Source of the DNA: an uncultured bacterium
Lineage (GTDB): Bacteria > Actinomycetota > Coriobacteriia > Coriobacteriales > Coriobacteriaceae
DNA length: 9,361 nt
Assembly: GCA_905215275.1 (NCBI GenBank)
Contig: CAJMPE010000070.1
Span: 1-9,361 of the forward strand
Reading direction: 5' to 3'
This document shows, piece after piece, positions 1 through 7,206 of this stretch (its first letter is position 1; each line of letters starts with the position of its first letter). A program made the position numbers and the translations under genes. The notes under the pieces were generated by a model, which was given only the letters and a program-made list of their open reading frames with translations, was not told where the DNA came from and made no database searches.

Positions 1-222
1 AGCAGAGTCGTTCAAAAGGTTATTAGTGGCCGGGCCCGCTCCCTTATGCACCACCATTGGGAACTTTGGCTGATAGTTTTAGCGCAATGAGGGTTTGGCT
101 GAAGGGACCTTTGGTACCCGTTCGGACACTTTGGCCCTTGATGAGCGTTTGGCTGATTGCTGCCTTGGGTACTCTTTGGGTTACTTTGGATCTGTTTGAT
201 TTTTAATTGTTGGAGGGCTTGT
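1..222. repeat. Gene-free region with short TTTGG-type repeats
   Basis: No convincing gene is visible here. TTTGG starts at 65, 94, 110, 130, 148, 175 and 185. The longer form TTTGGCTGA occurs three times (65-73, 94-102, 148-156). Two copies extend to 16 bp matching at 15 positions: ATGAGGGTTTGGCTGA (87-102) and ATGAGCGTTTGGCTGA (141-156). From 165 to 197 the units TTGG, TTTGG, TTTGG and TTTG recur every 10 bp (165, 175, 185, 195). The region lies just before the nitroreductase gene, so the repeats could be regulator-binding sites or remnants of degraded repeat DNA; I cannot tell which. No clear promoter could be fixed: the best -10-like hexamer, TTTAAT at 202-207, is too close to the ribosome binding site to serve this start. 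Confidence 0.55.
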
Positions 223-753
223 ATGTCGTATTTGGATCTGGCTCGGTCTCGGTATTCTTGTCGTTTGTTTGAGGATCGTTCTGTTGAGCAGGCTGTGGTG
301 GATGCCATTGTTGAGGCTGGGCGCATTGCTCCTTCTGCTTGTAATAATCATCCAAGCCGTGTGATGGTGCTCGATACTCCGGAGTTGTTGGAAAGGGCTG
401 CTGCTTGTCAGCCTCGGTTTGCTCGTGATGGGTCTATCTTTGGGGCTCCGCTTATCTTTCTTATCTGCAGCGTTACCGACGATGCTTGGGTGCGCCCGTA
501 TGACCAGATGAACTCCAGTGCCATCGACACCTCGATCGTGTGCGATCAGATGATGATGGAGGCCGAGGAGCAGGGCCTGGGTACGTGCTGGGTGTGCCAT
601 TTTAAGCCTGAGGTGGCCTGTGAGCAGTTCAGCCTGCCCGAGGGCATCTATCCCTATCACATGCTCGTCTGTGGCTATCCTGCCGACCATATCGCCGACC
701 CCGAGCAGCGCGAGGCCCGCACCATTCCCCTCCCCGACTTCCTCCTCAAGTAG
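223..753 (+). CDS. Nitroreductase-family FMN oxidoreductase
   Basis: A 176-residue protein of the nitroreductase fold, expected to bind FMN and use NAD(P)H to reduce nitro, quinone or similar substrates in the cytoplasm; the substrate is unknown. Family marks are the N-terminal RSRYSCRLF (residues 8-16), where R8 and R10 match the usual FMN-phosphate-binding arginines, APSACNNHP (36-44), matching the APSxxNxQP flavin segment, and GLGTCW (118-123), the usual glycine-rich stretch. The length fits small single-domain members. I chose the ATG at 223 because GGAGG at 212-216 lies 6 nt before it; an upstream in-frame ATG at 157 would add 22 residues unlike the family and lacks such a site. It is Cys-rich (nine). 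Codon use changes sharply near position 463: codons 1-80 end in T about 45 times and in C 6 times, codons 81-176 about 18 and 47. It stands alone and converges on divIVA. Confidence 0.88.
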   Translation: MSYLDLARSRYSCRLFEDRSVEQAVVDAIVEAGRIAPSACNNHPSRVMVLDTPELLERAAACQPRFARDGSIFGAPLIFLICSVTDDAWVRPYDQMNSSAIDTSIVCDQMMMEAEEQGLGTCWVCHFKPEVACEQFSLPEGIYPYHMLVCGYPADHIADPEQREARTIPLPDFLLK

Positions 754-799
754 ATTTTTGGGACATGCCTTAAAATCTACCTTTGACCGCTCACCCGTT

Positions 800-844
800 C
801 GCCGAGTTCTGCGCCCTCAAACGCAGGACTCGGCGTTTTGTTTT
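800..844 (+). terminator. Rho-independent terminator of the nitroreductase gene
   Basis: The 14-bp stem CGCCGAGTTCTGCG (800-813) pairs with CGCAGGACTCGGCG (822-835) with a single G-U pair, around an 8-nt loop. TTTTGTTTT follows at 836-844. It lies about 46 nt after the stop codon, on the + strand. Confidence 0.88.
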
Positions 845-863
845 GCAGACTGCGTACAGCCAT

Positions 864-891
864 AAAAAAAGGACCCGCAAACTGCGGGCCC
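864..891 (-). terminator. Rho-independent terminator of divIVA
   Basis: Read on the - strand, GGGCCCGCA (891-883) pairs with TGCGGGTCC (879-871) around a very short loop, and seven T residues follow (870-864). One position pairs as G-U only in - strand RNA and would be an A-C mismatch on the + strand, which supports the assigned direction. It starts 28 nt after the divIVA stop codon and ends the division-gene series. Confidence 0.85.
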
Positions 892-919
892 TTTCTAGGC
901 GCTAAATGATAGCTGGATG

Positions 920-1597
920 TTAGTCCAGGTCGTCGGCGGCGAAGTTGTCAATCGGTGCGAAGGGATCGGCAACGGGGATAACCGGCTCGGCGACGGGCAG
1001 CGGCTCGGCAGCAGGAACGGTCACAGCCGGAGAAGCGGCAGAACCGACCGGCGTGGAAGCCATGAGATCGGACGGGAAGGAGTTCTGAGCATCGTCCATG
1101 AAGTGCTGGATGAGCTTGAGGTACTCGGCCTTAAACTCCTCACGGGAAGCCTTAAGACGGTCGATCTCCTCAAGCTCGGCCTGCTTCTCGGTCAGGGCCT
1201 GGCGGATGACCTCGCGGGCCTTGGCGTCGGCCTCGTTGCGGATGCGGTCGGCGTTCTCGTTGGCGTCGTTGACAATGCCCTCGGCGGTCTGCTGGGCAGC
1301 AATCAGGGCAGCGGAAATCTGGCGCTCCTGAGCGGAGAAGTCGGGTGCGGGAGCGGCCACAGGGGCGGCGGGAACGGCCTGCGCGGCAGCATCCTGAGCC
1401 TGAGCGAGCTGGGCCTGCGCATCGGCGAGCTGCTGCTCGGTGGCGGTCAGACGACCCTTAAGATCGACAATCTTGGCGAGCATGGCGTCGACCTCAGAGG
1501 ACAGGGTCTCCAGGAAGACGTCGACCTCGGCGGGATCGTAGCCGCGCTTGGCCTCAGAGAAGGTCTGAGCCTGAATGTCAGCAGGGGTAATAGCCAT
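920..1597 (-). CDS. divIVA: DivIVA-domain cell division / polarity protein
   Basis: A 225-residue DivIVA-family scaffold protein. Such proteins recognise curved membrane at poles and septa and recruit partners for division or polar wall growth. The N-terminal lipid-binding domain is clear: ITPADIQAQTFSEAKRGYD (residues 3-21) followed by PAEVDVFLETL, with the conserved RGY at 18-20. Coiled-coil-like heptads run over about 24-72 and again 88-170, separated by an Ala/Pro linker (74-85). The tail (about 180-225) is Pro/Ala/Val-rich, ends in acidic residues and is probably disordered. AAGGAG near 1606-1611 precedes the ATG. It lies 62 nt after yggT, with a small inverted repeat (GGCGC, 1624-1628; GCGCC, 1632-1636) in the gap. 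Its place behind sepF and yggT is the usual order. Whether it drives polar growth, as Wag31 does, or division-site placement cannot be told from sequence. Confidence 0.93.
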   Translation of the reverse strand: MAITPADIQAQTFSEAKRGYDPAEVDVFLETLSSEVDAMLAKIVDLKGRLTATEQQLADAQAQLAQAQDAAAQAVPAAPVAAPAPDFSAQERQISAALIAAQQTAEGIVNDANENADRIRNEADAKAREVIRQALTEKQAELEEIDRLKASREEFKAEYLKLIQHFMDDAQNSFPSDLMASTPVGSAASPAVTVPAAEPLPVAEPVIPVADPFAPIDNFAADDLD

Positions 1598-1659
1598 AAC
1601 AAGTTCTCCTTTATCTTCGCCTTGGCGCCGTGCGCCCGACGTGAGTTACTAAGCCAGTT

Positions 1660-1941
1660 TTATATGAGTATACCTATAAGAAGTTGCAGAACCAGCTTCT
1701 GCACCAACTGCAACGCAATAATCGCAACGACCGGTGAAAAATCGACGCCGCCCATGGGTGGGATAAACCGACGGAACAAATTGAGCCACGGGCCGCACAC
1801 GCTATCGAGAACGGCGGCGATATCCTGTAGCAATCCGCCCTGCTTCATAGGGATCCACGTCATAAGGCAGTAAACCACGATGAGCGTGGAGTAAAAGTTG
1901 AACAGCGTATTGACCAGCTGGACAATGGTGTAGATGTTGAT
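1660..1941 (-). CDS. yggT: YggT-family membrane protein with a non-standard start codon
   Basis: A small two-helix membrane protein of the YggT family (YlmG in Gram-positives), with a poorly defined role linked to division and membrane organisation. The reading frame has no ATG, GTG or TTG at the expected beginning. It is open from a TAA at 1957-1959, and GAGGAG (1953-1948) is followed after 6 nt by ATC (1941-1939). Starting there gives 93 residues, the family's usual size, with a first hydrophobic helix over about residues 3-24, the conserved-looking YCLMTWIP (about 24-31), FRRFIPPMGGVDFSP in the middle and a second helix at about 70-93. The first ordinary start, GTG at 1878-1876, would leave 72 residues and delete the first helix. 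ATT at 1947-1945 is another rare candidate, but it touches the ribosome binding site. The start lies 21 nt after the sepF stop, so translation may be coupled. Identity is firm; the start is provisional. Confidence 0.82.
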   Translation of the reverse strand: MNIYTIVQLVNTLFNFYSTLIVVYCLMTWIPMKQGGLLQDIAAVLDSVCGPWLNLFRRFIPPMGGVDFSPVVAIIALQLVQKLVLQLLIGILI

Positions 1942-1962
1942 GAGAATCTCCTCGTCTTATTT

Positions 1963-2688
1963 TTACTTAAGGTAGCCGTCGGCACGGAGCTTTTTAAGGT
2001 CCGAATCCTTGACCTCGCAACCAGCGGGCAGCACCATAAACACGCGATCGCCCACCTCTTTGACTGTGGCACCCAGGCCGCAGGCAAAGCCGTAAGAGAA
2101 GTCCAGGACGCGCTTGGCGACCTCGGTACGAACGCCCACAAAAATCAGCGCGACAGGCTGCTTGGTGCGCACGCGGCGCACCACGGTCTCCACGTCGTCA
2201 TAGCTCTCGGGGCGCAGGACATAGGCCGGCAGCTGCGGCGTAGCGTTGATGATGTTGCTCGCATACGCCGAGGCATCGCTCGGTGAGGGAGCAGGTGCGG
2301 GGGCAGCAGCGCGGGCACGCGTGCTCTCGGCGTAGCTCGACGGCGTGTCGTAGGCACCGGGACGATAACCGCCCGCAACCGTCTCCTGCGAGCGCGATGG
2401 CGGGTTGTAGGTCGTAGCGTGGCGAGAATCGTCGCCGACCAGCTGACCGGAGCGCGTGTACACAGCCACCGACTCGGCCTCGCCGCGGCGCGTCTGACCC
2501 AACAGGCCGTTGCTCGGCTCATCCTGGGTGTAGAAGCCCTCGCCCGAGGCACCGCTGTAACCGCTGTTCTGGTAGCCGTCGTCATAGCCATCATCGTAGC
2601 CGTAGTCGTCGTCCTGACCATAACCCTGGTCGTAACCCTGCTGGCCGCCCAGGTGCATCTTATTTTTAATCTCGTCAAGGAAGCCCAT
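1963..2688 (-). CDS. sepF: SepF, membrane anchor of the FtsZ ring
   Basis: A 241-residue SepF protein. SepF tethers FtsZ to the membrane and binds the FtsZ C-terminal peptide; the end of FtsZ is also encoded in this window. The N-terminal MGFLDEIKNKMHLG (1-14) fits the amphipathic membrane-binding helix. A Tyr/Gly/Asp-rich stretch follows (18-46, seven Tyr, repeated DDGY units), then a Ser/Ala/Pro linker to about 150. The globular SepF domain occupies about 154-226, with VLRPESYDDVETVVRRV, VLDFSYGFACGLGATVKEVGDRVFMVLP and the ending EVKDSDLKKLR. It is longer than Bacillus SepF (about 150) because of the linker. I chose ATG 2688 because GAGAGGA (2702-2696) lies 7 nt before it; an upstream start at 2739 would put residues ahead of the membrane helix. 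It lies 60 nt after yggS and 21 nt before yggT, probably in one transcript. Confidence 0.93.
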   Translation of the reverse strand: MGFLDEIKNKMHLGGQQGYDQGYGQDDDYGYDDGYDDGYQNSGYSGASGEGFYTQDEPSNGLLGQTRRGEAESVAVYTRSGQLVGDDSRHATTYNPPSRSQETVAGGYRPGAYDTPSSYAESTRARAAAPAPAPSPSDASAYASNIINATPQLPAYVLRPESYDDVETVVRRVRTKQPVALIFVGVRTEVAKRVLDFSYGFACGLGATVKEVGDRVFMVLPAGCEVKDSDLKKLRADGYLK

Positions 2689-2748
2689 GGTTGTGTCCTC
2701 TCGCGGTTTAGTGCAGGCGCTCCGATAATCAGTGCGCACTTCAGAGCC

Positions 2749-3486
2749 TTATTTTACTGCAAACTCCGGGCTAAATACTACCCTGCCCAGGCGAACGAGC
2801 GTAGAGCCTTCCTCAAGGGCAGGCTCAAAGTCCTCGCTCATACCGCAGGAAAGTTCGGGCAGGCTCAGATCGGAGTGCGTCGCCTCAAGCTCATCCCTTA
2901 GCTCACGAAGTCCGGCAAAAGTGCGGCGCGCCACATCCTTATTCCCCCGGGGTGCCATAGTCATAAGGCCCTGCACACAAATTCCCTCAAGCTCCGCAAG
3001 CTCACCTGCGGCGTCTCGGACCTCGTCGGGCGAAAAGCCGCCCTTGGACTCCTCGCCGCTCACATTGACCTCGATCAGCACACGCTGGGGGCCGGAGAGC
3101 TCGCCCGCCTCAATCTTGCGGACCGCACGGCTCGAGATAGCCTGAGCCAAATGCAGCGAGCTTACCGAATGAATCAGCTCGGCCGAGCCCAGAACCGCAT
3201 TGATCTTGTTGGTCTGCAGGTTGCCGATCATATCGAAGCGCACCTCGGGTAGCTCCGGATGCTCTGCGAGGCCCGCGAGCTTGCGAACGAGCTCCTGCGG
3301 GCGGTTCTCGGCAAAATGGCGATACCCCGCCTGGATAGCGGCAACGGTCTCATCGACGCCAACGGTTTTGGAGACGGCAATCAGGCGTGCGGCATCGTGG
3401 GTACGGCCCGCGCGATCGAGTGCGGCATAAAAGCGTTCGAGAATCTGCTCGCGGCGAGCGCGCATCAAGTCCAAATAGTTATCCAT
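2749..3486 (-). CDS. yggS: YggS/PROSC-family PLP homeostasis protein
   Basis: A 245-residue cytoplasmic protein of the PLP-binding YggS (PLPBP, YlmE in Gram-positives) family. It has the alanine-racemase N-domain fold without known enzyme activity and is thought to buffer free pyridoxal phosphate. Visible marks are LIAVSKTV (35-42), with K40 the expected PLP Schiff-base lysine, HFAENRPQE (57-65), IGNLQTNK (87-94, with N89 where His is common), IEVNVSGEESKGG (138-150), GLMTMAP (173-179) and the C-terminal LSCGMSEDFEPAL..GSTLVRLG (212-234) that binds the PLP phosphate. Length matches the family. ATG 3486 is chosen because GGAGG (3500-3496) precedes it by 9 nt; 28 further residues reading back to 3570 would run through a hairpin and resemble no family sequence. 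It follows phoU after 120 nt and leads the yggS-sepF-yggT-divIVA series. Confidence 0.93.
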   Translation of the reverse strand: MDNYLDLMRARREQILERFYAALDRAGRTHDAARLIAVSKTVGVDETVAAIQAGYRHFAENRPQELVRKLAGLAEHPELPEVRFDMIGNLQTNKINAVLGSAELIHSVSSLHLAQAISSRAVRKIEAGELSGPQRVLIEVNVSGEESKGGFSPDEVRDAAGELAELEGICVQGLMTMAPRGNKDVARRTFAGLRELRDELEATHSDLSLPELSCGMSEDFEPALEEGSTLVRLGRVVFSPEFAVK

Positions 3487-3536
3487 TGCCAATCGCCTCC
3501 GCAGACAGCCATACAAGTAGTCCCATGCTAACGCAA

Positions 3537-3568
3537 GAGCGCGGCCCTGCATGTGCAAGGCCGCGCTC
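3537..3568 (-). other. GC-rich hairpin between phoU and yggS
   Basis: A perfect 10-bp inverted repeat, GAGCGCGGCC (3537-3546) with GGCCGCGCTC (3559-3568), continues inward with up to four more pairs when read on the - strand, around a 4-nt loop. What follows in - strand RNA is TTGCGTTAG, not a T run. It may be a weak terminator, a processing site or a 3' stabiliser separating the pst-phoU message from yggS. It is not a clear intrinsic terminator. TTGCGT and TATGGC, 17 nt apart just after it, look faintly like a promoter for yggS, which I do not trust. Confidence 0.5.
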
Positions 3569-3606
3569 ACTTAGGTATTTACAATCTTTCGACGAACGAA
3601 GCTACC

Positions 3607-4464
3607 CTACTCCTCGTCGTCCTCGGCGTCGTCCTCGTCCTCAAGGTGCTCAAGCAAATAGCGAAGGCCTTCGCTCACCTCGTTAGCAGGCACCTTGGCA
3701 ACAAAGCGCGCATCGACGGCGGGCCTCATGATGACGCCCTCGCCCGAAGGCACGCGCATGCTCTCGAGCTCATCCTCGTCCGTACGGGCGATATCGCCGG
3801 CAGTCATGCGCTGTCCGGTCAAAAGGAAGGTCAGACGGCAGGCGGCATCGATGGAAATCGAGGCAATGCGATCGAGGTAGCGCGAAACCATGATGGCGCG
3901 GCGCAGGTCGTCGTAATTGCTGTTGTCATCCATAAACTCGCCGGCATCCATGCGGTTGAAGGTACGGAAGAACTTCTCGTACGCCGCATGCACCGGCTCG
4001 TCCTCGACGGCCAGATTGCAGATGATGGACATGTCGTTGGTGACGAGCGCAGAAAGCGACGAACCCAGCACCTGATAGACAGCCTCGGCCTCGGCTTCAA
4101 CCAAGGTCACAAGCTCCTGAGGCAGCGAGATGTCGGCCTTGACCATGTGACGCGTGGCGCGGCAGACCTGGCGAACTTTATCGGTCATGCGCTGCAGGTT
4201 AAAGTCGACGTAGATGATCGTCTGCAGCAAGCGGAAGTCGGAGGCGACCGGCGACTGCGTAGCGATCAGGTTGTAGCACACGGCCTCCAAGTTGGCGCAG
4301 CGCGCATCGATCGAGAGCGTGCGCTTCTTGGTCTTGGTGGCGAGCTTGCGGTCATCGGTCACATAGGCCTTCACGGCGTCGTGAAGAGCCAGATCGACAG
4401 CCTCGTAGATGCTCAGCATCTCGTGACGGGCCTCGATGAGCTGACGGGAAAACAGTTTGCGCAT
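3607..4464 (-). CDS. phoU: PhoU-like phosphate transport regulator
   Basis: A 285-residue PhoU-domain protein. PhoU restrains the Pst transporter and links it to the PhoR-type sensor kinase so that the Pho response stays off when phosphate is ample. Two three-helix PhoU repeats are visible: one over about 10-110, with LIATQSPVASDFRLLQTIIYV (66-86), and one over about 115-215. The usual metal-binding ExxxD motif is changed in both: Q91-x3-D95 (LQRMTDKV) and D198-x3-S202 (LDRIASIS). About 70 residues beyond the usual end (215-285) contain an acidic segment and finish in an Asp/Glu run. GGAG just before the ATG is the ribosome binding site. It follows pstB after 92 nt, the standard position. No sensor kinase or response regulator gene lies in the window. 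Family assignment is strong; metal use is doubtful. Confidence 0.88.
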   Translation of the reverse strand: MRKLFSRQLIEARHEMLSIYEAVDLALHDAVKAYVTDDRKLATKTKKRTLSIDARCANLEAVCYNLIATQSPVASDFRLLQTIIYVDFNLQRMTDKVRQVCRATRHMVKADISLPQELVTLVEAEAEAVYQVLGSSLSALVTNDMSIICNLAVEDEPVHAAYEKFFRTFNRMDAGEFMDDNSNYDDLRRAIMVSRYLDRIASISIDAACRLTFLLTGQRMTAGDIARTDEDELESMRVPSGEGVIMRPAVDARFVAKVPANEVSEGLRYLLEHLEDEDDAEDDEE

Positions 4465-4484
4465 GGTTCACTCCAATCAGTTGG

Positions 4485-4531
4485 GTGCGGTCATGCCGCC
4501 CGCACAGTGAATACGCACCGGACCAGGTCCG
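4485..4531 (-). other. Inverted repeats between pstB and phoU
   Basis: The 92-nt gap between pstB and phoU contains two small inverted repeats. GTGCGG (4485-4490) pairs with CCGCAC (4500-4505) over a 9-nt loop. CGGACC-A-GGTCCG (4519-4531) is a 13-bp odd palindrome that can fold as five pairs with a 3-nt loop. Neither has a T run, so they are not terminators. They could affect mRNA processing or the relative level of PhoU, or be chance. Confidence 0.3.
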
Positions 4532-4556
4532 AACGGCTTGGGACTAGTCGCACCGA

Positions 4557-5360
<804 letters not shown>

Positions 5361-5372
5361 GGGACTCCTTAA

Positions 5373-6278
5373 CTAGCGGCGTTTGCGCGACAGATAACGC
5401 GCAAACAGGTTGAAAGCCAAAATAATCGCCATCAGCAAAAGCGCGGTGCCGTAAGCTACGTTCATGTTGATGCCGTCATTGGCAAGCAGATAAAGGTGAA
5501 CGGTCATGGGACGACCGGAATCGAGCGGCGAAATAGGCAGGTTGATGGCCTGACCCATGGTGTAGAGCACCACGGCGGTCTCGCCGATGGCGCGGCCGAT
5601 GGCAAGCACGATGCCGGTAGCGATGCGGCCAAAAGCCGAAGGAAGCACGATCTTGGAGACGACCTGCCACTTGGTGGCGCCCAGACCATATGCACCCCAA
5701 CGGATATAGCGCGGAACGGCGCGGATTGCCTCCTCGGTGGTACGCATGACGATGGGCAGCATCAGAAGTGCCAGTGCCAGGGCGGCCGAGACCATCGAAA
5801 GGCCCAAGCCCATGGCCTCGACAAACAAGGCGTAGCCAAAGAGGCCCATAACAATGGAGGGCACCGAGGCCAGGGCATCGGCAGCATAGCGAATAATGTC
5901 GACGACCTTGCCCTGCTTGGCGTACTCGGCCAGATAGACCGCAGCCAGGACGGCAACCGGCGTGCAGATAAGCATGGCGAGCGCCGTCACGTAGATGGTC
6001 GAGACGATCGTGGGCCAAATGCCGCCCTCGGCGTTGACACCCTGCGGCCAGCCAAAGATAAAGTCGAGCGAGATATGCGGCAGGCCGTTGATGACCACGT
6101 AGGCGATGATGGCGATCAGCACCAGCGTGGTGATATAGGCCGCGGCGCGAAACACGCCGAGCATGATCTTGTTGGAGAGGTCCTTGTTGATGCGGCCCTT
6201 CTTGCCATGGGAAAGGGCACGCTTGATGCGCTCGCGCGACGAGGTCGTATCGACCATCGTGTCAACGGAATCGGACAT
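5373..6278 (-). CDS. pstA: Phosphate ABC transporter permease PstA
   Basis: A 301-residue membrane subunit that with PstC forms the phosphate channel. A basic cytoplasmic N-terminus of about 38 residues precedes six likely membrane spans (about 41-64, 90-117, 135-153, 158-178, 217-240, 274-294). The EAA loop that docks on PstB is clear: YIRWGAYGLGATKWQVVSKIVLP (191-213), followed by the PstA/PstC-typical AIGRAIGETAVVL (226-238). TVHLY (259-263) and GTALLLM near the end favour PstA over PstC, as does its place next to pstB. The AGGGGG serving as ribosome binding site lies in the last codons of pstC; the two genes are 3 nt apart (TAG-GCT-ATG), which implies coupled translation. Confidence 0.96.
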   Translation of the reverse strand: MSDSVDTMVDTTSSRERIKRALSHGKKGRINKDLSNKIMLGVFRAAAYITTLVLIAIIAYVVINGLPHISLDFIFGWPQGVNAEGGIWPTIVSTIYVTALAMLICTPVAVLAAVYLAEYAKQGKVVDIIRYAADALASVPSIVMGLFGYALFVEAMGLGLSMVSAALALALLMLPIVMRTTEEAIRAVPRYIRWGAYGLGATKWQVVSKIVLPSAFGRIATGIVLAIGRAIGETAVVLYTMGQAINLPISPLDSGRPMTVHLYLLANDGINMNVAYGTALLLMAIILAFNLFARYLSRKRR

Positions 6279-6281
6279 AGC

Positions 6282-7205
6282 CTACCCCCTCTTCTTGGAA
6301 ATCAGGCGGACGATACCCACCAGTGCAGCGGAGATGATAAACAGGACCACGCCCATGCCAAACAGAGCCGAGCGGTGCAGGCCCGAGGAATAGCTCATGT
6401 CGAGCGCGATCTGGCTCGTGAGCGTCGAGATGGGGCTCGAGATGCTGTCCGGGATGACCGGAGCGTTGCCCACGACCATGAGCACGGCCATGGTCTCGCC
6501 GATGGCACGCCCCATGCCCAAGACAATCGCATCGACGATGCCCAGCTTGGCTGCAGGCAGCACGACCTTGTAGATGGTCTGCCACTTGGTGGCACCCATG
6601 GCATAGGACGCCTCGCGAATACCCATGGGAATGGAATTGAGGGCATCGATGGTGAGCGTGGTGATGGTGGGGACGATCATGATGGCGAGCACGAACCACG
6701 CTGTCAGCGCGCCAAAGCCAAGGCCGCCGGTTAGCTGCGCGATAAACGGACGGATGATGACCATGCCAAAGAAACCGTAGATGATGGAGGGGATGCCCGC
6801 CAGCAGATCGACGGCGGGGCTGATGAGCTTGCGCACGCGCTTGCTGGCGATCTCGACCAGATACACAGCCGTGCCCACACCCAGGGGCACACCCATGGCG
6901 AGCGCACCGACGGTCACCAGACCAGAACCCGCCAGCAGCGACATAATGCCGTAGTGGCCCTCAGAGGGTGCCCATGTAAAGCTAAAGAAGTCCGCCAGGC
7001 CGATGTCGGTAAAGACCGGCAGCGCCGAGTACGTGGTAAAGACAAAAATCAGGATGACGGTGACGACCGCCAAGAACGCGCAGGCAAAGAAGATCCACTG
7101 CAGCGCCTTCTCCTTAAGATAGGTGCTGCGTGACACCAACGCCAACTCACACTTTTTGGGCGCCTGGGTCTCCTGCTCAATCTGGGGGGTTTCCTGTGCT
7201 TCCAC
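6282..7205 (-). CDS. pstC: Phosphate ABC transporter permease PstC
   Basis: The 307-residue partner permease of PstA. A polar N-terminus of about 33 residues is followed by about six membrane spans (35-58, 90-119, 137-154, 163-187, 220-246, 278-301). The EAA loop reads IREASYAMGATKWQTIYKVVLPAA (196-219), then GMGRAIGETMAVLMVVGN (230-247), the PstC form of the conserved segment. DLLAGIPSIIYGFFG (133-147) is also characteristic. Two in-frame GTG starts are possible. I prefer 7205, where AAAGGGGA ends 9 nt upstream; GTG 7214 would sit only 1 nt from that site and overlap pstS by 8 nt, adding three residues. With 7205 the pstS stop and pstC start are 1 nt apart. No ATG serves this gene. Confidence 0.94.
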   Translation of the reverse strand: MEAQETPQIEQETQAPKKCELALVSRSTYLKEKALQWIFFACAFLAVVTVILIFVFTTYSALPVFTDIGLADFFSFTWAPSEGHYGIMSLLAGSGLVTVGALAMGVPLGVGTAVYLVEIASKRVRKLISPAVDLLAGIPSIIYGFFGMVIIRPFIAQLTGGLGFGALTAWFVLAIMIVPTITTLTIDALNSIPMGIREASYAMGATKWQTIYKVVLPAAKLGIVDAIVLGMGRAIGETMAVLMVVGNAPVIPDSISSPISTLTSQIALDMSYSSGLHRSALFGMGVVLFIISAALVGIVRLISKKRG

Positions 7206-7206
7206 G

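Noticed and set aside
1..222. CRISPR or tandem satellite array
   Set aside because: Repeat units are too short and the spacing too irregular (10 to 29 bp) for a CRISPR array, and there are no cas genes.
12..326. - strand open frame of 104 codons before and over the nitroreductase start
   Set aside because: It has no ribosome binding site or recognisable domain, overlaps the nitroreductase 5' end, and its Ser/Gln/Asn/Pro-rich translation just reflects the DNA repeats.
1681..1735. Alternating TTGCAG/CTGCAA-like repeats
   Set aside because: They lie inside yggT and follow from its Leu/Val/Gln-rich C-terminal helix, so no separate element is needed.
917..1873. Long + strand open frame opposite divIVA and yggT (318 codons)
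   Set aside because: It mirrors the GC-rich codon pattern of the real - strand genes, has a low-complexity Gly/Leu-rich translation and matches no family.
5496..6734. Very long + strand open frame opposite pstA and pstC (412 codons)
   Set aside because: Its His/Asp/Gly-rich translation is the typical antisense frame of membrane-protein codons; pstA and pstC are unmistakable.
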